Shown one piece after another: positions 59,181 through 64,000 of a stretch of 64,000 nt of DNA (position 1 is the stretch's first letter; every line of letters begins with the position of its first letter). Made by a program: the position numbers and the translations under genes. A model generated the notes under the pieces. It made no database searches. It was not told the origin of the DNA and saw only the letters and a list, made by a program, of their open reading frames with translations. Location: contig JAFVDD010000052.1 in the NCBI GenBank assembly GCA_017478725.1, forward strand, positions 1-64,000. The letters run 5' to 3'. This stretch comes from Paludibacteraceae bacterium (GTDB lineage Bacteria; Bacteroidota; Bacteroidia; Bacteroidales; Paludibacteraceae).

Positions 59181-60155
59181 TTAGAGGTATCGGATTGATT
59201 TGTATTTGTTCACTCTCTTGGGCTTCAGGATATCAAATCCGTATGCCAGGTATATCTCGTGACTGCCGTAACTCTCCAGGAGCAGTTTGTTGTGCGGCAG
59301 TTCGCAGGTGTAGCCCAACTGAAGACCGGAGATAATATCTATACCCAATAGGATATTCACACTTCCGGCTATGCGGTAGCCTAATCCCCAGCGGTAGCGG
59401 TCCTTGAAATCGCACATGAGTGTCAGGTTCACATCCCATCCCGAGAAATCCGTCATGACCATTGCGCTTGGGGTGAGCATCCAGTCTCTGTGGTTTTTCA
59501 GACGGAAATGATATCCTCCTGCAACAAACATCGTTCCCTTCACTTTCATTTCCTTTCTGTCTCCCTCCGTGCCGTCACTCCAGTCCATCTTGGGCTGCGT
59601 GAGGTGGCTGTAACTGATGCCTGCCCACCAAGTCGGCGCAGTGTAATAGACACCTACTCCCATATCGAATTTCATGTCCGATTTGCTGGCGCTCGGGATG
59701 ACAGGGTCGCTGGAATCATGATAGGTCTCACCCTCCGCTCCCTGAGGCACCGTATGGGCGGAATCGCCTCTGAACCCTACGTTCAGAAATCCCAGATCCA
59801 CGCCTGCGCAGAGATACCCGTTTCCTAATTTTTGCCTGTACGCGTACTGCGCATGAAGCGCTTGGGCTGTAAACAAACCGAACCGGTCGTTCAAAAAGCG
59901 CACGCCTGCGCCATGACGCGTTTTGCCTATCACAAACGGCGATGTGAAACTGAACCATGTACTCATCGGCGCATTGGAAATATCCACATACTGCATTCGG
60001 TGCGCACCTGCCACTTTCATCAAATCGCCTTCTCCTGCCGCTGCAGGATTATAGGCGGTTGGCATATACATATATTGTCCCATCTGCGGATCAAACTGCG
60101 CACGGGCAACCGCCACGGCACATAACACCGACAACAGAACAAGATATCGCTTCAC
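59181..60155 (-). CDS. porP: PorP/SprF family T9SS outer-membrane protein
   Basis: 324 residues. Signal peptide (YLVLLSVLCAVAVARAQFDP), then the PorP hallmark QMGQYMYMPTAYNPAAAGEG and a predicted barrel (TRHGAGVRFLNDRFGLFTAQALHAQYAYR; VGVYYTAPTWWAGISYSHL; LNLMCDF-type strands). The start is GTG at 60155, four bases after the DUF2795 stop; a longer frame to 60248 covers the DUF2795 gene and is rejected. First T9SS gene of the operon. Confidence 0.92.
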   Translation of the reverse strand: MKRYLVLLSVLCAVAVARAQFDPQMGQYMYMPTAYNPAAAGEGDLMKVAGAHRMQYVDISNAPMSTWFSFTSPFVIGKTRHGAGVRFLNDRFGLFTAQALHAQYAYRQKLGNGYLCAGVDLGFLNVGFRGDSAHTVPQGAEGETYHDSSDPVIPSASKSDMKFDMGVGVYYTAPTWWAGISYSHLTQPKMDWSDGTEGDRKEMKVKGTMFVAGGYHFRLKNHRDWMLTPSAMVMTDFSGWDVNLTLMCDFKDRYRWGLGYRIAGSVNILLGIDIISGLQLGYTCELPHNKLLLESYGSHEIYLAYGFDILKPKRVNKYKSIRYL

Positions 60156-60159
60156 TATA

Positions 60160-60387
60160 TTAGTACTCCTCCTCGTTAAAAAAGAAGTCTTCATCCTGGG
60201 TAGGATAGTCAGGCCAGATATCCAAGATACTCTCATAGACCTCTTCATCCTCGTCTTCCAATTCCTCCAGATTTTCTATTACTTCAGCCGGCACTCCCAC
60301 GCGGTTTGCATAATCCAGCAACTCCTCTTTGGTTGCAGGCCAAGGTGCATCCTCCAGTTTTGATGCCAATTCAAGTGTCCAATACAT
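60160..60387 (-). CDS. DUF2795 domain protein
   Basis: 75 residues, strongly acidic. MYWTLELASKLEDAPWPATKEELLDYANRVG is the DUF2795 motif, followed by an Asp/Glu-rich tail (LEELEDEDEEVYE; DIWPDYPTQDEDFFFNEEEY). Widespread in Bacteroidota, of unknown function. It sits immediately before porP and shares its promoter, so it is expressed with the T9SS core. Confidence 0.92.
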   Translation of the reverse strand: MYWTLELASKLEDAPWPATKEELLDYANRVGVPAEVIENLEELEDEDEEVYESILDIWPDYPTQDEDFFFNEEEY

Positions 60388-60486
60388 TTCCTAATTCTCT
60401 TATACTAAGCCTTATAGGACGCAAAAACAAGTCGTATAGGCACGACAAAACGCCCCATTTGGGCACAATTTTGCAAAATTATCGTG

Positions 60487-60517
60487 CAAAAGTAGTAAAA
60501 AGTTTCGAATTGTGCAA
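60487..60517 (-). promoter_or_regulatory. Promoter of DUF2795-porPKLMN
   Basis: Minus strand: TTG 60515-60517 and TACTTTTG 60487-60494 with 20 bases between. A second -7-like TAATTTTG lies at 60474-60481. The ~95-base leader contains GCCCAAATGGGGC, a small hairpin. Confidence 0.7.
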
Positions 60518-60534
60518 GTTTTTTTTGCAATATT

Positions 60535-61077
60535 TTACATTTTTTGCCAATTTTTTTCCTTTTCTTGCATTTTATGCCCTACGAAACGAGCCAACACAAA
60601 GAGGTAGTCACTGAGCCTGTTGATATATTGCATGTCCGTCTGGCTGCAGTTTTCAAGCTCGGTCATCCGTCTCTCGGCGCGGCGGCAAACGGTGCGGCAA
60701 ATATGGCACCGGGTGACAGTTTCTCCTCCGGCGGGCAGCACAAAAGCACGCATGGGGGGAACGACTGATTGCATGGTGTCGATCCATTGCTCCAGACAGC
60801 GCACATCTTCCTCTGTGATCCATTCGCCGGGCGCACAACTCAGGCTGGCGCCGAGGTTGAACAGTTTGTTCTGGATTGTTTCCAACTGCTTCGCAACAGC
60901 CGCACCGTCGGCGGAGAGCAATTCGCTACGGGTGATTGACGCGCTCAATGCTCCTATCCAGCTGTTGAGTTCGTCCACTGTGCCGTACGCCTCTATCCGG
61001 GCATCGGTTTTGCTCACGCGCTGACCGTTGGCCAGCGATGTCTCGCCATGATCTCCTGTTTTGGTGTAAATTGCCAT
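60535..61077 (-). CDS. PduO-type cob(I)alamin adenosyltransferase
   Basis: 180 residues. Converts cob(I)alamin to adenosylcobalamin with ATP. YTKTGDHGETSLANGQRVSKTDARIEAYGTVDELNSWIG at 4-42 is the ATP-binding signature; the C-terminal RRAERRMTEL and YINRLSDYLFVLARFVGHKMQ are also typical. The C-terminus overlaps the low-complexity T-rich region upstream of the T9SS promoter. Confidence 0.95.
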   Translation of the reverse strand: MAIYTKTGDHGETSLANGQRVSKTDARIEAYGTVDELNSWIGALSASITRSELLSADGAAVAKQLETIQNKLFNLGASLSCAPGEWITEEDVRCLEQWIDTMQSVVPPMRAFVLPAGGETVTRCHICRTVCRRAERRMTELENCSQTDMQYINRLSDYLFVLARFVGHKMQEKEKNWQKM

Positions 61078-61078
61078 A

Positions 61079-61118
61079 ACTATAAACTATAAACTACAAA
61101 CTCTAAACTCTAAACCCT
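61079..61118. repeat. Family B-like word repeat
   Basis: ATAAACTATAAACTACAAAC and TCTAAACTCTAAACCC words between the methyltransferase and adenosyltransferase genes, reaching the methyltransferase stop. Confidence 0.7.
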
Positions 61119-61919
61119 TACCCTATAATGCCTTTTCAGGTAATGCGGGTCCACAAAAAGCATACCCACGTGATACAGATCTATCGTGGAAGTCACACGC
61201 GGATCCGTTTTCAGTTCTTCCCATGCTCGCTCCATCTCCGGCGAATAATGGATGTCGTCAATAACAATAATACCCTTTTCGGTCATTCGCGGCAGGAGGT
61301 AGTCAGCATAGCGCAACGTAGCCTCATAGGTATGGTTGGCGTCCATAAAAACGACATCCAGCTTCTCACGCGCGCGTTTATATAAGGTGTCGTCTATCCG
61401 CCCTTCCCCCCATTCTATATTCTCTGTTTTAAGAGCCTTCCATACGCCTTGCGCAACGCGCAGTACTGCCCTGCTGCCCTCCAGCGTCATAACGCGGTTG
61501 CGGCTGGCCGGGGAAGCGAGATAAGCGGTGGTGATTCCCAGCGAAGTGCCTAACTCCAGGATCTCAAGAGGCCGCTGCAGTTCACCGCCTAAAAAATGAA
61601 CTACGCGGAACAGCAACTGCCCCATCTGCTTGCTCTCCAGTTGGCGGGCTGCGATGTCCGACACCTTCCTCCGGACAACCGTCCCTTCCGGCGAACCGGC
61701 TGACCCATAGTCGGTTACGGACAGTTCGTCGTGACAAGAGAGAAGGAGTTGCCGACGCCTCTCGATGGAGGAGAAACAATAGAAACTGTTCTCATCCCTG
61801 AGCACAAACCGAACCAGACGGAAAAGCCATGGCGAGTGAATCCCCTCGCCTGTGGTGTTCCACGCCGTTAGGCGGTGTTTGATCCACGCACACGTTCTAT
61901 ACCAAAAGAGATTTCCCAT
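61110..61919 (-). CDS. Class I SAM-dependent methyltransferase, O-methyltransferase-like
   Basis: 269 residues. The SAM-binding motif LEILELGTSLGITTAYLAS near 117-135 and LDVVFMDANHTYEATLRYADYLLPRM near 186-211 resemble catechol/caffeoyl-CoA-type O-methyltransferases; VIDDIHYSPEM continues the fold. The N-terminus (GEGIHSPWLFRLVRFVLRDENSFY) is a Bacteroidota-specific extension. Substrate unknown. The ATG is about 7 bases from the predicted transcript start. Confidence 0.85.
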   Translation of the reverse strand: MGNLFWYRTCAWIKHRLTAWNTTGEGIHSPWLFRLVRFVLRDENSFYCFSSIERRRQLLLSCHDELSVTDYGSAGSPEGTVVRRKVSDIAARQLESKQMGQLLFRVVHFLGGELQRPLEILELGTSLGITTAYLASPASRNRVMTLEGSRAVLRVAQGVWKALKTENIEWGEGRIDDTLYKRAREKLDVVFMDANHTYEATLRYADYLLPRMTEKGIIVIDDIHYSPEMERAWEELKTDPRVTSTIDLYHVGMLFVDPHYLKRHYRVRV

Positions 61920-61929
61920 TATTTTCGTG

Positions 61930-61961
61930 CAAAATTACATAAATTCTTGCACATGTGCAAA
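61930..61961 (-). promoter_or_regulatory. Promoter of methyltransferase gene (divergent pair)
   Basis: Minus strand: TTTG 61958-61961 and TAATTTTG 61930-61937 with 20 bases between. It shares the perfect palindrome TTGCACATGTGCAA with the opposing promoter. Confidence 0.78.
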
Positions 61962-61977
61962 AAAAAGTGTAATTTTG
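61947..61977 (+). promoter_or_regulatory. Promoter of SpmA-SpmB fusion gene (divergent pair)
   Basis: TTG 61947-61949 and TAATTTTG 61970-61977 with 20 bases between. Predicted start near 61981, within a base or two of the ATG at 61982. Confidence 0.75.
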
Positions 61978-61981
61978 TGCC

Positions 61982-63214
61982 ATGATTTTGAATTATATCT
62001 GGGTTTCGCTTATTCTGATAGCGGTTGTGACGGGTGTCATTCAGGCACTGTGTTTCGGCAATGCGGATATTTTCTCCACGATTCTCAATTCTACGTTCGA
62101 CTCCGCCAAGACGGGTTTTGAACTGTCGTTAGGTTTGACCGGAGTGTTGTCGCTCTGGATGGGTATTATGAAAATCGGCGAGCGGGCTGGTGCCGTGAAC
62201 GCATTGGGCAGGGCTATCAATCCTTTCTTCAGCCGTATTTTCCCGGATGTGCCCAAGGGGCATCCCGTTTTCGGATCTATGCTGATGAATATCGCCGCGA
62301 ACATGCTCGGCCTTGACAATGCAGCCACGCCGATGGGGCTGAAAGCGATGGGAGAGCTGCAGGAACTGAATACCGACAAGCAGAAAGCCTCCAATGCGAT
62401 GATCATGTTCGTGGTGCTGGGAGCCAGCGGACTCACGCTTATTCCCACTACTATCATGGCTTACCGTGCCCAGCTGGGCGCAGCCAATCCCGCAGACGTT
62501 TTCCTGCCTATTCTGATTGCCACCTATGCTGCTACGCTGGTAGGCTTGATCTCCGTTTGTGTGGCGCAGCGCATCCGCATGACCGATCCCGTTGTGCTCG
62601 GTACGCTCCTTGGCTTGACGGCGCTGGTCGGCTTGCTGGTATGGGGTGCCACGCTGCTGGATCCGCACACGCTGTCTGTGGTATCGGCGGCTGCTGCAGC
62701 CGTTATTTTGTTGGGTATCATCTGCTGGTTCATCATACGCGCGATGGTCAAGAGGCTCAATGTCTATGACGCTTTCATCGACGGCGCAAAAGGCGGTTTC
62801 CAGACTGCCGTCGGCATCATCCCCTATCTGATAGCCATCCTCGTGGCTGTGGGTATGTTCCGCGCCTGCGGGGCAATGGATCTGCTGGAGCACGGCATAG
62901 CATGGCTGTTCGGCGTTTGCGGCATCAATCCCGACCTCGCCGGAGCCGTGCCTACCGCACTCATGAAACCTCTCAGCGGTTCGGGTGCACGCGGACTCAT
63001 GCTCGAGGCCATGACCACCCACGGCGCTGACAGTCTGGTTGGACGCCTCTGCTGCATCCTCCAGGGCACTACGGACACCACTTTTTATGTGCTGGCGGTT
63101 TATTTCGGCTCGGTGAATATCAAGGATACCCGCCACGCCGTAGCCTGCTGCCTCATAGCCGATCTGGCAGGAGCCATAGCGGCCTTTGCTATTGCGCCGA
63201 TATTCTTTGGATAA
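61982..63214 (+). CDS. SpmA-SpmB fusion (nucleoside-recognition domain membrane protein)
   Basis: 410 residues, about ten membrane spans. The N-terminal half is SpmA-like (LNYIWVSLILIAVVTGVIQA; LWMGIMKIGERAGAVNALGRAI; NMLGLDNAATPMGLKAMGEL). The C-terminal half is SpmB-like (AFIDGAKGGFQTAVGIIPYL; VPTALMKPLSGSGARGLM; ILQGTTDTTFYVLAVYFGSV). Sporeformers have two genes; Bacteroidota often have this fusion without sporulating. Function unknown, probably transport across the inner membrane. The start at 61982 fits the family N-terminus and implies a nearly leaderless mRNA. Confidence 0.9.
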   Translation: MILNYIWVSLILIAVVTGVIQALCFGNADIFSTILNSTFDSAKTGFELSLGLTGVLSLWMGIMKIGERAGAVNALGRAINPFFSRIFPDVPKGHPVFGSMLMNIAANMLGLDNAATPMGLKAMGELQELNTDKQKASNAMIMFVVLGASGLTLIPTTIMAYRAQLGAANPADVFLPILIATYAATLVGLISVCVAQRIRMTDPVVLGTLLGLTALVGLLVWGATLLDPHTLSVVSAAAAAVILLGIICWFIIRAMVKRLNVYDAFIDGAKGGFQTAVGIIPYLIAILVAVGMFRACGAMDLLEHGIAWLFGVCGINPDLAGAVPTALMKPLSGSGARGLMLEAMTTHGADSLVGRLCCILQGTTDTTFYVLAVYFGSVNIKDTRHAVACCLIADLAGAIAAFAIAPIFFG

Positions 63215-63249
63215 CAGCTTAACAGTTTAACAACTTAACAGTTTAACGA
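63212..63249. repeat. Family B-like word repeat
   Basis: AACAGCTTAACAGTTTAACA words from the spmAB stop to a few bases before the ybeY ATG. Confidence 0.75.
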
Positions 63250-63253
63250 TAAA

Positions 63254-63685
63254 ATGGTTTGTTTTATCTCTCAAGATATAGAAAAACCCGCGCTAAACGA
63301 GCGCAAAATCAGCCGATGGATCCGTGCCGTGGCGGCGGGATACGGCTTTAGGGTGGGAAACATCAACTATATCTTCTGCTCCGACGAACGCGAACTGGAG
63401 GTCAACCGTCAGTTCCTCGGTCACGACTATTACACGGACGTCATTACCTTTGACTACTCCACTGCCACTACCCTCAACGGCGACATCTTCATTTCCCTTG
63501 ACACGGTCCGTTCCAACGCCGCCACTGTGGGCGCAACCTTTGACCATGAGCTTCGACGCATTCTTATTCATGGAGTGCTGCACCTGACGGGGCAGGGCGA
63601 CAAAACACCCGAGACAAAAACGGAGATGACCGCCAAGGAGGAAAAAGCATTGGCGCTGTGGGCGCAGTTAGGTGGCGAATCTTAA
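63254..63685 (+). CDS. ybeY: Endoribonuclease YbeY
   Basis: 143 residues. Involved in 16S rRNA 3' maturation and ribosome quality control. The motif ILIHGVLHLTGQGDKTPETKTEMTAKEE carries two of the three usual zinc-binding histidines; the third position is Asp/Gly (GQGD for GYDH), a change common in this phylum. NINYIFCSDERELEVNRQFLGHDYYTDVITFDYS is typical. The stop TAA is part of the first AAATCTTAATAATCGT box of a composite repeat. Confidence 0.94.
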   Translation: MVCFISQDIEKPALNERKISRWIRAVAAGYGFRVGNINYIFCSDERELEVNRQFLGHDYYTDVITFDYSTATTLNGDIFISLDTVRSNAATVGATFDHELRRILIHGVLHLTGQGDKTPETKTEMTAKEEKALALWAQLGGES

Positions 63686-63807
63686 TAATCGTGTACTTTT
63701 TGAGCCTCGGGAGCAAGTCGGACTTTTATCGGATGTATATCGGAAGCAAATCGGGGTTTACTCACACCCGGCCTAAAGCGGTCAAATCTTAATAATCGTA
63801 CATTTTT
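63677..63807. repeat. Composite repeat: two AAATCTTAATAATCGT boxes around ATCGG words
   Basis: Boxes at 63677-63700 and 63784-63807. The 83 bases between hold TTATCGGATGTATATCGG and GCAAATCGGGGTTTACTC words, the other orientation of the CCCGAT words at 45416-45485. No canonical TAnnTTTG promoter is seen between ybeY and the next gene. Confidence 0.8.
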
Positions 63808-63832
63808 CAGTACAACAAATAAACCATCTCAT

Positions 63833-64000
63833 ATGAAACATTCCTCTACTCTCTTAGCCGCATTGCTGCTAATCCTTTCAACGTTCACTTTTCACCTTTC
63901 ACCTTTAATGGCCGTCACGTACTGCGCCACCTCGTCATGGGGCTATGCCGGCAATGCCGTTACAGGCGGCGGCAACGCCACACCTACGCTGGTCAAGAGC
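63833..64000 (+). CDS. Start of an exported protein (truncated by window edge)
   Basis: The first 56 codons. A signal peptide MKHSSTLLAALLLILS continues into TFTFHLSPLMA; the FTFHLSPL part is encoded by a family D repeat (63886-63909), so a repeat lies in or at the end of the signal sequence. The mature start AVTYCATSSWGYAGNAVTGG is Gly/Ala/Thr-rich, as in secreted adhesin-like or T9SS cargo proteins, but the family cannot be named from this length. ATG at 63833 follows ACAACAAATAAACC. Confidence 0.75.
   Translation, partial: MKHSSTLLAALLLILSTFTFHLSPLMAVTYCATSSWGYAGNAVTGGGNATPTLVKS
63886..63909. repeat. Family D word repeat within a signal peptide
   Basis: TTCACTTTTCACCTTTCACC words in frame in the 5' end of the last gene. 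The related intergenic copy is at 41106-41134. Confidence 0.7.

Noticed and set aside
61982..63214. Sporulation gene in a non-sporeformer
   Set aside because: SpmA-SpmB fusions are widespread in Bacteroidota and do not imply sporulation.
63575..63600. YbeY with altered third zinc ligand as an inactive enzyme
   Set aside because: Replacement of the third His by Asp in this motif is, to my knowledge, usual in Bacteroidota YbeY, so it is not evidence of loss of function.

Overview
The window comes from a member of the Bacteroidota, most likely order Bacteroidales. Four things point there. It has a complete type IX secretion (T9SS) core operon (porP-porK-porL-porM-porN). It has the porG-uppS-bamA-skp-skp block known from Porphyromonas. 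It carries lineage-typical small families (DUF3098, DUF2795, DUF4954, DUF4886). Its promoters are almost all of the form TTTG-N20-TAnnTTTG, and clear Shine-Dalgarno sequences are absent. Base composition is moderate and coding density is high. Nothing points to a plasmid, phage or large genomic island, and there is no CRISPR array.

Layout. 1-5.9 kb: end of an unknown gene, ssb, then a cell-surface polysaccharide cluster (FemAB/GNAT-like protein, GT4 glycosyltransferase, an asparagine-synthase-like gene broken by one in-frame TAA, and a convergent Wzx-type flippase). 6-15 kb: tonB, recG, a giant tamB-like gene, comM. 15-28 kb, mostly minus strand: pnp, a large secreted protein coupled to a very small T9SS-cargo protein, an orphan 134-aa gene bracketed by repeats, a phosphohexomutase, hpt, lemA-hflX, a TPM protein, rpsO. 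28-42 kb, minus: a coiled-coil membrane protein, murF, an MFS transporter with a 40-aa ORF before it, two skp genes, bamA, uppS, porG, radA, rnz, a DUF4954 protein, dnaN. 42-54 kb: murI (+), uvrB, rplS, tRNA-Arg and tRNA-Asp, a DUF4886 protein, a DNA polymerase I that lacks most of its proofreading domain, ung, queA, truB, uppP, a DUF3098 protein, ftsX. 54-64 kb: porN-M-L-K-P, a DUF2795 protein, a cobalamin adenosyltransferase, a methyltransferase, a SpmA-SpmB fusion, ybeY, and the start of an exported protein.

How the genes work together. Envelope building dominates: BamA/Skp/TamB for outer-membrane assembly, UppS/UppP/MurF/MurI/FtsX for wall and lipid-carrier metabolism, PorKLMNP plus PorG for T9SS, and a 161-aa protein whose C-terminus looks like a T9SS sorting signal. 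DNA maintenance (RecG, RadA, UvrB, Ung, PolA, DnaN, SSB, ComM) is the second theme.

The most unusual signal is not a gene. Short degenerate 'stuttering word' repeats of several families fill intergenic spaces and also sit in frame inside conserved genes (recG, radA, murF, murI, hflX) and inside or next to signal peptides. Other points worth following are the nonsense codon at the PP-loop of the asparagine-synthase-like gene, the truncated PolA, divergent promoters built on one palindrome, three TTGA stop/start couplings, start codons almost at the predicted transcription start, and a direct-repeat operator candidate before the small T9SS cargo gene. No clearly new multi-gene system was found. 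All calls come from reading the sequence; no database search was run.
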